64,000 bases of DNA from Rhizobium sp. Q54 (GTDB taxonomy: Bacteria > Pseudomonadota > Alphaproteobacteria > UBA2966 > CAIVPW01), in the NCBI GenBank assembly GCA_945889645.1, contig CAMDCA010000004.1:1-64000 (forward strand), given 5' to 3'. A program made the translations under genes and the position numbers. The notes under the pieces were generated by a model. It saw only the letters and a list, made by a program, of their open reading frames with translations, had not been told where the DNA came from and searched no databases. Below, in pieces: positions 1-9,512 of the stretch (the first letter of the stretch is position 1; each line of letters opens with the position of its first letter).

Positions 1-84
1 GGCCAGATCAACATGCGCAAGGTCGATGGCTGGCAGACGCTCACCACCAAGACCGACGACCGGCCGATTGACCTGGCCGCCTGA
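1..84 (+). CDS. C-terminal tail of a protein truncated by the window edge (GQINMRKVDGWQTLTTKTDDRPIDLAA*)
   Basis: Open frame from base 1 to TGA at 82-84; no start in the window. Confidence 0.5.
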   Translation, partial: GQINMRKVDGWQTLTTKTDDRPIDLAA

Positions 85-94
85 ACCGATACCT

Positions 95-298
95 TCAACC
101 TACCGGAGACCGCGTCATGCCAATTCCAACACAACCAGCGACGGCACCATCGTCGAGGTTGCGGCCCTCTACACGGCACAACTGTCGGAACGCGTCCCGG
201 TAGACATCCTCGCGACCCAAGCGGCGCGCGTTGTCCATCCAGTTGCGGAGCTTCTGTTTGTCCCACTCGTTTGAGAGGTCTGGCTTCAGATTTTCCAT
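95..298 (-). pseudogene. Short ORF, probably the N-terminal remnant of a conserved hypothetical protein
   Basis: Protein-like N-terminus MENLKPDLSNEWDKQKLRNWMDNARRLGREDVYRDAFRQLCRVEG, then a low-quality tail and early stop; C9/G9 tract just upstream. Confidence 0.4.
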
Positions 299-371
299 CC
301 GATTCCCCCCCCCGTGACCGAGTCATGAGACCCTAGGCGCGCGAACTTGTTACCCCACCCGGGGATCAGTC

Positions 372-689
372 ATGGATGCGAAAGCCTTCGACGCGGCGAT
401 GTTCGAAATCTACCGCAGAGCCAAGGCCGAAGCGGGCTACACCGCCAATATCTTCCTCGGCATGCTCAATGACAGAGGCGGCCTTGCCACTGCGAAATTC
501 CTGATCAACTCGGACAGGCCTTCGGATGGCTATACCGAGTTGTACTTGAAGGGTCGTCTTGACCTCACCGTAGAGGCGATGGTCGTGGCAAATGCGATGT
601 GGCACCGCTTCTTTGCACCAGAGGAAATCGCGAAGGCCGAGAGTCGGCTACGCGACTACGGGTTCGACGTAAAGTCGCGCGAAAAATGA
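372..689 (+). CDS. Hypothetical protein (105 aa)
   Basis: Intact ORF with balanced composition, MDAKAFDAAMFEIYRRAKAEAGYTANIF... Confidence 0.6.
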   Translation: MDAKAFDAAMFEIYRRAKAEAGYTANIFLGMLNDRGGLATAKFLINSDRPSDGYTELYLKGRLDLTVEAMVVANAMWHRFFAPEEIAKAESRLRDYGFDVKSREK

Positions 690-930
690 CTGACGGCGTT
701 CAGTACGGTCCGCCGTGAGTTCCGCAAAGACCGCGCAATCCTGCGCTGCACGGGCGTGTTGGCGCGCGGGCGGCGGCGGATGTTACGGCTGCAGAAGTGC
801 GCCGCAGGTAATGGCGGTGAGGTTGCATCCGTGCACGGCGCCGGTCGTAGTGTTGTAACGCACGACGTCGCGGCTGGCGCCAGCGGGGGCGCTGGCGTCA
901 GGGCGCGCGGCCGATTCGGGAGTACTCCCG

Positions 931-2688
931 TCAGCCCCCGGCCGCGCCACCGTTCCCCCGCTGGGGGAGCGTGCCGGCGTCGTCCGTGACGTCGAGGTAG
1001 GTGTAGAGCGTGTTGCCGTCGGGCAGCGGCACCGAGGCGTACTGCACGATCAGGCCGTCGGGACGTGTCATGCGCGCCGCGCGGGCGGTGCGGTCCAAGG
1101 TGCGCATGACGATCTTGTCCTTCACCCCGGTCCAGCCGGTCGAGCCGGGCGGGAACAGCGGGCGGCACTGCTCGGCCACTTCGGACACGTGCGGCTCGGA
1201 GGCCAGGAACCCCGCATCCAATGCCCACAAGGCGGCGAAGCGCGTGTTGTAGAGCTTGAGGCGGCCGTCGCCGCCAAACACGGCGACGCCTTCGAACAGG
1301 TGATCGAGGGTGGCGCGCTGCACGGCGGCCAGCGTGTTGCGCGCGCGTTCCAACTCGAGGCGGTCGGAGACGTCCTCGTAGAGGAACATCAGGCCGCCGA
1401 ATGGATGCGGCGCGGTGATGACGCGCAGGGTGCGGCCGTCGGGCAGGTGCTGCACCTCTTCTTCCGGCGCCAGGACGGACGCGTACTGACTCATTACCTG
1501 CGACTTGTAGGCGCGGAAGTCGGCGGCCTCGGGAATGCGGCGCGCCTCGCGCAGGAGCTCGAGGATCTCGCCGTGCGTCGGGCTGGACTGCAGCCACGGC
1601 TCATCGAGCTTCCACAGGCGCATGTAGGCTTCGTTGAAGAAGCGCAGCTTGCGGTCGGGGCCAAAGATGGCGATGGCCGAGTGCAGGCGATCCATCACCG
1701 CGGCGTGCGCCTGGGTGTGGCGCTTGAGGTCGGTGCGTGCGTCTTCGCGCGCTGTGACATCGCGGGCGAAGCCCATGCCGCCGCCCGTGGACAGCGGCGC
1801 CTCGGTGACTTCGTAGACGCGGCGCTCGCCGGCGACGACGAACTTGCGCGTGTCGGACTGCGCCGTGCCGGTTTCGCGCGCCAAGGCGGCGAGCGAGCGC
1901 GTCTGCTGTTGCGGGCCGGCGAACTCGATGCTGTTGGCGACGATGGCATTGAAGTCGGCTTCGACTGCTTGCGCATAGGCGCGATTGGCCCAGCGGATGG
2001 ACAGGTCGGTGCCGCGGCGCCACACCGGGAAGGGCGCGCGGTCGAGCGCCTCCTGCAACTGATCGCGCTCGGACGCTGCGGCGGCGGTGGCGGCTTGACC
2101 GGAGGCAAGGTCGTTGGAGTAGCCGGTCGCGTCGTGGAACCACAGCGTGTACGACAGCGGCTCGCCGGTACCGGCGGCGGCGACGACGCGGCCGCAGGCC
2201 TCTAGCACGCGGCCATTGCGCGCGCGCACCACGCGGTCGAAGGGCGAGCGCTGCGCGCGCAGGCCGTTCACCAGCGTGTCGAGGGTGGCGAAGTCATTTT
2301 CCGAGAAGTAGGGCGCGAGGTCGCGGAAGGTCTTCACCGCGACCGGTGAGGCGCCAAGTGACTGCGCGAGACCCGACGAGCAAGTCTCAAGCCCCGATAG
2401 GGCCGACCATTCGAAGAAGCCGGCGGGCGCGGCGTCGAGCACCGCGGTGGTGCGGGCCAGGGTGCCGAACAGTTCGCGGATGCGGCGATGGTCGGCGGTG
2501 GCGCGGCGGCGGGCGCGCCAGTACAGCAGCAGGCCAAGACCGATGGCGACGACCGAGAGCACGACGGCGATAGCCAGCGCCAGGGTGGCGAGCGCGTGCT
2601 GGCGCGCGGGGTCGAGGATTTGGGCGTGGGCGTGCCCTAACGGCGCAATCGATGCCGCCGGCACAACAAGCCATGCAACGCGTTGCAT
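931..2688 (-). CDS. Membrane PAS-domain sensor protein lacking a C-terminal histidine kinase domain (probably truncated)
   Basis: N-terminal TM segments, several PAS-like blocks (HSAIAIFGPDRKLRFFNEAYMRLWKL; FEGVAVFGGDGRLKLYNTRFAALWAL), ends ...YTYLDVTDDAGTLPQRGNGGAAGG*; no H-box or ATPase. Confidence 0.8.
   Translation of the reverse strand: MQRVAWLVVPAASIAPLGHAHAQILDPARQHALATLALAIAVVLSVVAIGLGLLLYWRARRRATADHRRIRELFGTLARTTAVLDAAPAGFFEWSALSGLETCSSGLAQSLGASPVAVKTFRDLAPYFSENDFATLDTLVNGLRAQRSPFDRVVRARNGRVLEACGRVVAAAGTGEPLSYTLWFHDATGYSNDLASGQAATAAAASERDQLQEALDRAPFPVWRRGTDLSIRWANRAYAQAVEADFNAIVANSIEFAGPQQQTRSLAALARETGTAQSDTRKFVVAGERRVYEVTEAPLSTGGGMGFARDVTAREDARTDLKRHTQAHAAVMDRLHSAIAIFGPDRKLRFFNEAYMRLWKLDEPWLQSSPTHGEILELLREARRIPEAADFRAYKSQVMSQYASVLAPEEEVQHLPDGRTLRVITAPHPFGGLMFLYEDVSDRLELERARNTLAAVQRATLDHLFEGVAVFGGDGRLKLYNTRFAALWALDAGFLASEPHVSEVAEQCRPLFPPGSTGWTGVKDKIVMRTLDRTARAARMTRPDGLIVQYASVPLPDGNTLYTYLDVTDDAGTLPQRGNGGAAGG
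941..970. repeat. REP-like palindrome TCCCCC-GCT-GGGGGA at the 3' end of the PAS sensor ORF
   Basis: Arms 954-959 and 963-968; resembles the other CCCTC/GAGGG palindromes in the window. Confidence 0.5.
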
Positions 2689-2820
2689 CAAGCCGCGCGC
2701 ATCCCCCGCGCGAGTTCTAGACGAAGCGGGATCGTAGCGCGAATTGGCGGCGGGGAAAGGTGACAAGGTGACCCTCCCCGGATGAGATGACGGTGTGTGC
2801 TGCGGCACCCCCACCCCACC

Positions 2821-2840
2821 CTCCCCCGCACGCGGGGGAG
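2821..2840. repeat. REP-like intergenic hairpin CTCCCCCGC-AC-GCGGGGGAG
   Basis: 9-bp perfect inverted repeat between ahcY and the PAS sensor gene. Confidence 0.8.
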
Positions 2841-2864
2841 AGAAGTAGTGGCGGTCGTGCGCGA

Positions 2865-4205
<1,341 letters not shown>

Positions 4206-4292
4206 GCGGGGATCAGCTCATGTCTGAAATTGAGGGGGCCCAGCGCGGCCAGGCGCCTGAAGCGCCGGAGGTGTACCACGCGGCAGAAACAA

Positions 4293-4312
4293 ACATAAAG
4301 AAATCTTTATGT
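4293..4312. promoter_or_regulatory. Palindromic operator candidate ACATAAAGA-AA-TCTTTATGT upstream of ahcY (candidate SahR-type site)
   Basis: Perfect 9-bp inverted repeat, 2-bp spacer, about 90 bp upstream of the ahcY start in an AT-rich patch. Confidence 0.65.
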
Positions 4313-4699
4313 AGGAATGTTGTTGGGGCCGGTGGCCGTGGAGCGCCGTAGATTCGGGCGCGAGGAACGGCGGGACGCGGCGCGATGATCGGCAGTGGAG
4401 CCCGATAACCACCGCAAATACGGGCAGAATGCTGGCGCCGCTTGGCGGGACGCGGCGCCGTACGTGGCGTTCCGGTACGCCTACCGGGCTTCCAACGGCC
4501 ATGCCCGGCCGTCTCAACGGCGGCGGACGCCGATACGACCCGTAACTACGGGCGAAATCCCAACCGGAGGGCCGATCATGGCTCGTAGGTGGCATGGCAA
4601 TAGGGCGACAAGGACGAGCGGTCATACACACGATGTATCATTCATTACGTATTGTGTCAAGTGTCGTCGTGGGCGTCATTGCGTAGGATGATCGCCGCA

Positions 4700-5731
4700 A
4701 TGCCCTCCCCTGACGCGCTCCGCTTCCTTGCCCTCGTTGCTGCGCTGCTGCTTCCGCAGTTCGCGCACGCTCAGACGCCCCTCACCGGCGCTGCCATCGT
4801 CCAGTACCATCGGTTTGGCGAGGACGACATTCCGGCGACCAACATCAAGATCGTGCAGTTCGAGGCGCACGTTGCCGAGCTGACGAGTGGCAAGTATGCG
4901 GTGATGGCGCTGCCGGGGGTGGTCGAGTGGCTGCGCACGGGACACGCGCTGCCGGACCGCGCGGTGACGGTGACGATCGATGATCCGTTCTTGTCGGTGT
5001 ACGCGCAGGCGTGGCCGCGGTTGAAGGCGGCGGGGATTCCGTTCACCGTGTTCCTGCACACCGACGTGCTGGACGCCGGGCGTGGCGGGCGGAACATGAC
5101 GTGGGCGCAGGTGAAGGAGATGGCGGCCGCCGGTGTGACGATGGGATTGTCGGGCGCGGTGCCGCAGCACTATCCGGAGAAGTCGCGCGAGGCGATCGCG
5201 GCGGACGTGGCGAAATCGGTGGCGGCGTTCACGCGCGAGCTGGGTGTGGCACCGGCGTTGTTCGCCTATCCGTTCGGCGAGATGAGCTTGCCGGCGCGCG
5301 AGGTGGTGCGCGCGGCGGGGTTCACGGCGGCGTTCGGGCAGCATTCGGGCGTGGCGGAGGCGGGGCTCGATCCGTTCTTTCTGCCGCGCTTTGCGTTGAA
5401 CGAGACGTTCGGGACGCTGGAGCGGTTTGTGCTGGACGTGAATACGCTGCCGTTCGGGGCGCGGGATATCGAGCCGGCGGACCCGGTGGTGCGCACCAAT
5501 CGTCCGGTGTTGGTGTTCTCGATCGATGCGGCGGTGGGAAGGTTGTCGCCGTTGAATTGCTTTGCGTCGCATGAGAATACGGCGGCGCAGGTGACGCAGG
5601 TGGGCGAGCGGCGGTTTGAGGTGCGGGCGAATACGCCGATGCCGTTGGGGCGCGGGCGGATTAGTTGCACGATGGCGGCGGGGCAGAATCGGTTTCGGTG
5701 GTTTGGTGAGCAGTTGTTCGTGGTGCAATGA
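4700..5731 (+). CDS. Polysaccharide deacetylase family protein, secreted
   Basis: Signal peptide (LRFLALVAALLLPQFAHA), VTVTIDDPFLSVYAQAWPRLKAAGIPFTVFLHTDVLD; ATG at 4700. Confidence 0.85.
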   Translation: MPSPDALRFLALVAALLLPQFAHAQTPLTGAAIVQYHRFGEDDIPATNIKIVQFEAHVAELTSGKYAVMALPGVVEWLRTGHALPDRAVTVTIDDPFLSVYAQAWPRLKAAGIPFTVFLHTDVLDAGRGGRNMTWAQVKEMAAAGVTMGLSGAVPQHYPEKSREAIAADVAKSVAAFTRELGVAPALFAYPFGEMSLPAREVVRAAGFTAAFGQHSGVAEAGLDPFFLPRFALNETFGTLERFVLDVNTLPFGARDIEPADPVVRTNRPVLVFSIDAAVGRLSPLNCFASHENTAAQVTQVGERRFEVRANTPMPLGRGRISCTMAAGQNRFRWFGEQLFVVQ

Positions 5732-6246
5732 CAATGAGTCGAGTCCCGCACGACCCCCCCACCCCTCCCTCCCCCTGCAGGGGGAGGGGGAAGCTGTGGT
5801 TGGCGTCGTGCTTTGTGTTGCTGACGTTGGCGGCGTGCGATCAGGCGCCGACGGCGAGCGATGTGCCGGCGCCACAACCGGGCGAGCGGTCGGTTGCGGT
5901 CTTGCCGACGACTGCGACGCCGCCTTCCGTCGAGGTGGAGGAGCTGTGGCGCGAGGTGGCGCGGCTGTTGGCGCGGGAGCCTGGGATCCGCGTGATCGAT
6001 CCGGACATCGCGGACGGCTTCCGCGCCGATGCGGATCCGGTGCGGACGGCCACGGCGTTGAAGGCGCGGTTTGTGCTGACCACGACCGTGACGGGGGCGT
6101 ACCGATGTGACGTGCTGCTGCGCGACGGGCGCACTGGCGCCATCCTGTGGGGCAAGACCATTCCGTCTGACCACGACAACGTCGGCGCTTTGGCGGCCGA
6201 GGTGTGGGTCGCCGCGTTGGCGGCGATCAAAGTGGCCAAACTCTAG
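5728..6246 (+). CDS. Putative lipoprotein, hypothetical
   Basis: Lipobox-like LLTLAAC; start uncertain because the annotated N-terminus reads through a REP-like palindrome. Confidence 0.65.
   Translation: MTMSRVPHDPPTPPSPCRGRGKLWLASCFVLLTLAACDQAPTASDVPAPQPGERSVAVLPTTATPPSVEVEELWREVARLLAREPGIRVIDPDIADGFRADADPVRTATALKARFVLTTTVTGAYRCDVLLRDGRTGAILWGKTIPSDHDNVGALAAEVWVAALAAIKVAKL
5767..5788. repeat. REP-like perfect 22-bp palindrome CCCTCCCCCTGCAGGGGGAGGG
   Basis: Perfect palindrome within the 5' end of the ORF starting at 5728. Confidence 0.8.
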
Positions 6247-6250
6247 ATAC

Positions 6251-6289
6251 CCCCGCGCGCGCCCAGGCTTGCAACACCCGCGCGCGGGG
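6251..6289. terminator. Bidirectional terminator hairpin between convergent genes
   Basis: CCCCGCGCGCG (6251-6261) pairs perfectly with CGCGCGCGGGG (6279-6289). Confidence 0.65.
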
Positions 6290-6292
6290 CCC

Positions 6293-6904
6293 TCAGCGAC
6301 TCGCGCTGCCGTCATAGAAGTACGTGAGCGGGCGCGGGCCGGGCAGATAGGATTCCTGCAGCGCCTCAACGCGGAAGCCGGCTTCTTCGATCAACACGCA
6401 CATCGGGCGGTTGAGGTGGCAGCCGCCGGCGACGGCGCGCCAGAACGGCGTCAGGCGGTCCTGCCAGGCGCGCACGCGTGCGTCGGGGGCGCGGCCGTGT
6501 TCGACGAACAGCAGGCGGCCGCCGGGCTTCAGCACGCGGCGCATTTCGGACAGTGCCCGGGCGACGTCGGGGATCGAGCAAAGGGTCATCGTCACCACGA
6601 CGGTGTCGATGCTGGCGGCATCGAGCGGAATGGATTCGGCCGAGGCTTCGAGCAGGCTGACGGGGCGCGGTGCCTTGGCGGCGGCGCGGCGCGCCATGGC
6701 GAGCAGCGGGCGCGAGGGTTCCAGGCCGATGACCTCGATTGTCTCGGGGCCGTAGTAGGCGAGGTTGGCGCCGGAGCCGACACCGATTTCCAGCACGCGG
6801 CCGCGCGCCTCGGCGCCGACGTGGCGGCGGTAGGGCGCCAGCATCTCGCTGCGCATGGAAAATTGCAGCAGGCGCGGCAGGATGACGGTGTTGTAGAAGC
6901 CCAT
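6293..6904 (-). CDS. Class I SAM-dependent methyltransferase
   Basis: VLEIGVGSGANLAYYG motif I; SEMRRVLKPGGRLLFVEHG. Confidence 0.88.
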   Translation of the reverse strand: MGFYNTVILPRLLQFSMRSEMLAPYRRHVGAEARGRVLEIGVGSGANLAYYGPETIEVIGLEPSRPLLAMARRAAAKAPRPVSLLEASAESIPLDAASIDTVVVTMTLCSIPDVARALSEMRRVLKPGGRLLFVEHGRAPDARVRAWQDRLTPFWRAVAGGCHLNRPMCVLIEEAGFRVEALQESYLPGPRPLTYFYDGSASR

Positions 6905-7038
6905 GGGTGCCCCTGTGGTGATCCGCGCCGGGCCCGGCGGCGGGCGCGGCGAATTCTACCGCGGCGCAAAATTGCCTGGGGGACCGATAGGGTGGCCGTG
7001 TAGGGTGCGGCCGGCGCGCGAATCGAGGAGTCCCCGGC

Positions 7039-7263
7039 ATGGCGAAGAACAAGCAACGCGATGCGAAGGCGGAGACCCTGCTGTTCGACGTCCTCTATGA
7101 GGACGGCACGCGTACCTCGAACCGCCGCGTCAATTCGAGCGAAATCGGGCCCTTCGACAAAGAAGAGTCCATCCGCGCCGTCATCGAGGCGCAGGACAAG
7201 AAGATCGGCGAGGCGTCAGGCATGCCGCGCGGAAAGATCAAGGCGATTGCGGCGGTCAAATAG
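7039..7263 (+). CDS. Small conserved hypothetical protein (74 aa)
   Basis: Intact ORF after a ribosome-binding-like GAGG; MAKNKQRDAKAETLLFDVLYEDGTRTSNRRV. Confidence 0.7.
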   Translation: MAKNKQRDAKAETLLFDVLYEDGTRTSNRRVNSSEIGPFDKEESIRAVIEAQDKKIGEASGMPRGKIKAIAAVK

Positions 7264-7276
7264 CCCCGCGCCCGCC

Positions 7277-7326
7277 GTCGTGCCGAAGGCACGCTGCGCG
7301 CGCCTGGCGCGCGTTCCGCGCGACGC
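7277..7326 (+). repeat. 50-bp palindromic element, copy A (intergenic)
   Basis: GTCGTGCCGAAGGCACGCTGCGCGCGCCTGGCGCGCGTTCCGCGCGACGC; 42/50 identical to the reverse complement of 38801-38850. Confidence 0.85.
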
Positions 7327-7401
7327 TTGCACCACCCGTGCGCGGGGCCCCCGTGGGGGCCAGCGTGCGCCCAATCCATCGATTCTTTGACCCTCACCCC
7401 A

Positions 7402-7425
7402 CCCTCTCCCTATGCAGGGAGAGGG
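7402..7425. repeat. REP-like hairpin CCCTCTCCCT-ATGC-AGGGAGAGGG
   Basis: 10-bp perfect inverted repeat with CCCTCACCCC leader, downstream of ptsP. Confidence 0.85.
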
Positions 7426-7447
7426 AGTTCCGCGCGTGGGTCGGTCG

Positions 7448-9220
7448 CTACGTGCCCTTGGCGTCGAGCAGCTTGGAAATGTGGGCGGAGTCGGGTTGAG
7501 AGAGGATGCGCTGGGAGCGGCGCGTCGCCTCTTCGATGTCGGTGGCGCGCACGCGTTGCTTGACGCGGGCGAGGCCGGTGGCGCGCATCGACAGGTCGCG
7601 CAAACCGAAACCGAGCAGCATCTGGGTGTAGCGCGGGTCGCCGCCCATTTCGCCGCATAGGCCGATCGGCACGCCGGCGGTCGCCGCACCGGAGATCGCG
7701 TGGTGAATGAGTTGCAGCACGGCGGGGTGCAGCGGGTCGTAAAGGTCGGCGACGTGTTCGTCGCCGCGGTCGATGGCCAGCGTGTACATCGTCAGGTCGT
7801 TGGTGCCGAGCGACAGGAAGTCGGCGGCCCCCGCAATCGAACGCACGGCGAGCGCGGCGGCGGGAACTTCGATCATGGCACCGACGGGGGGGAGCGGATC
7901 GGCGATGCGCACCTTGGATTTCCTCAGGCGCGTGGCGACGCGATCGAGCACCGCGCGCACCCGCACGACCTCGTTGGGCGTGCCGACCATCGGCAGCAAG
8001 ATGCGCACCGGACCGAGCGCGCCGACGCGCAGGATGGCGCCGAGCTGCGCCTCCAGCAGCGGCTTGTATTTGAGCGACAGCCGGATGGCGCGCAGGCCGA
8101 GCGCCGGGTTGGGGCCGATCGGAAGCTTTTCGCGCAGCGCTGGGGCGAGCTTGTCGCCGCCGACGTCGAGGGTGCGGATGGTGACGGGCTTGCCGCCCAT
8201 GGCGACGACGAACGCCTTGAGCGACTGGAACTGCTCTTCCTCGGAGGGCAGGTCGTCGCGGTTCATGAACAGGAATTCGGTGCGCAGCAGGCCGATGCCG
8301 TCGGCGCCGGCGCGCACGGCCGCCTCGGCCTCGAACGGCAACTCGACGTTGGCCTGCAGCATCACCTTGGTGCCGTCGAGGGTGACGGCGCGCAGCGTCC
8401 GCATGCGGCTGAGCAGCGCGGTCTCGCGCTGCAGGCGGCGGCGGGCGCGGGCGTATTCGGCTAGAGTCTGGGCGGACGGCGCGATGATGACGCGGCCGAG
8501 GGCGCCGTCGATGATGACCGTGGTGCCGGAATCGACGCGTTCTTCGAGCTTCGGAATGCCGAGCACGGCCGGCAAGCCAATCGACCGCGCCATGATGGCG
8601 CTGTGGGATTCCGGACCGCCGATGGCGGCCGCGAAGCCGCCGATCTTGGCCGGGTTCATCAGCACCGTGTCCGCCGGCGTGATGGCGTGGGCGATGATGA
8701 TCGAACCCTTGGGCAGGTCGCCGAAGCCGGCGTAGGGCACGTTGGTCAGGCGGCGGATGAGCCGCACGCCGACCTCGTGAATGTCCTGGGCACGCGATGC
8801 CAGATACGTGTCGGGGATCGCCGCGAATTCTTCCTCGATGTGGCCGACTTCGGCCTGCACCGAGGCTTCCGCGTTGATGCGGTCGGCGGCGATGCGTTCT
8901 TTGACGCGGCGCGTCAGACGGTTGGAGGAGAGAATCTGCAAGCTCGCTTCGAGCAGGAAGCCGAGTTCTTCGGCGGCGGCGCCGGACATCTTGCCGGCCT
9001 TGACCTGCAGCTTGCGCAACTGGCGCACCGAACCGGCGACGGCATCGGCGAAGCGCTGCTGCTCGCCGGCGACGGCGTGGGCGGCGATCTTGTATTCGCG
9101 CACGCGCGGACGGCCGGTATCGACGACATGGGCCGGACCGATGGCGATGCCGGGCGCGACGCCGAGGCCTTCGAGCACGCGCTCGACGGCAGGAGCGGCC
9201 GTTTCGGGAGTGTCGTTCAT
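7448..9220 (-). CDS. ptsP: Phosphoenolpyruvate-protein phosphotransferase (PTS enzyme I)
   Basis: GGPESHSAIMARSIGLPAVLG active-site His, GLCGEMGGDP catalytic Cys; start at MNDTPETAAP. Confidence 0.93.
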   Translation of the reverse strand: MNDTPETAAPAVERVLEGLGVAPGIAIGPAHVVDTGRPRVREYKIAAHAVAGEQQRFADAVAGSVRQLRKLQVKAGKMSGAAAEELGFLLEASLQILSSNRLTRRVKERIAADRINAEASVQAEVGHIEEEFAAIPDTYLASRAQDIHEVGVRLIRRLTNVPYAGFGDLPKGSIIIAHAITPADTVLMNPAKIGGFAAAIGGPESHSAIMARSIGLPAVLGIPKLEERVDSGTTVIIDGALGRVIIAPSAQTLAEYARARRRLQRETALLSRMRTLRAVTLDGTKVMLQANVELPFEAEAAVRAGADGIGLLRTEFLFMNRDDLPSEEEQFQSLKAFVVAMGGKPVTIRTLDVGGDKLAPALREKLPIGPNPALGLRAIRLSLKYKPLLEAQLGAILRVGALGPVRILLPMVGTPNEVVRVRAVLDRVATRLRKSKVRIADPLPPVGAMIEVPAAALAVRSIAGAADFLSLGTNDLTMYTLAIDRGDEHVADLYDPLHPAVLQLIHHAISGAATAGVPIGLCGEMGGDPRYTQMLLGFGLRDLSMRATGLARVKQRVRATDIEEATRRSQRILSQPDSAHISKLLDAKGT

Positions 9221-9224
9221 GGGA

Positions 9225-9512
9225 CTAGATCTCTCCCATGTCGCCGGCGGTGAGCAGGCCTGCGAGGGCGGCCAGCGCGCGCGCTGCATCGCGGCCGGTG
9301 GCGGTGAGATCGAGGGTCGTGCCGGGCGTGGCGGCGAGCATCAGCAGGCCGAGGATCGAGTCGGCGCCGACGGTCTCGCCGTCCTTGGTGACGGTCATGC
9401 GCGATTCAAATGTCTTGGCGAGCTTGACCACCTTGGCGGCGGCGCGGGCGTGAATGCCGCGCACGTTGCCGACGACCACGGTCGCACGCACGGTCTCCAC
9501 CTCGGCAGGCAT
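9225..9512 (-). CDS. HPr family phosphocarrier protein
   Basis: GIHARAAAKVVKLA active site, GADSILGLLMLAA; ATG overlaps the rapZ stop. Confidence 0.92.
   Translation of the reverse strand: MPAEVETVRATVVVGNVRGIHARAAAKVVKLAKTFESRMTVTKDGETVGADSILGLLMLAATPGTTLDLTATGRDAARALAALAGLLTAGDMGEI

Noticed and set aside
4676-5875. 399-aa - strand ORF opposite the deacetylase
   Set aside because: Arg/His/Pro-rich antisense translation; the + strand has a signal peptide and a deacetylase motif.
9225-9512. HPr active site with Ala in place of Pro (HARAAAK) as a degenerate HPr
   Set aside because: HARA(S/A)AK is common in nitrogen-type alphaproteobacterial HPr; His is intact, so not unusual.
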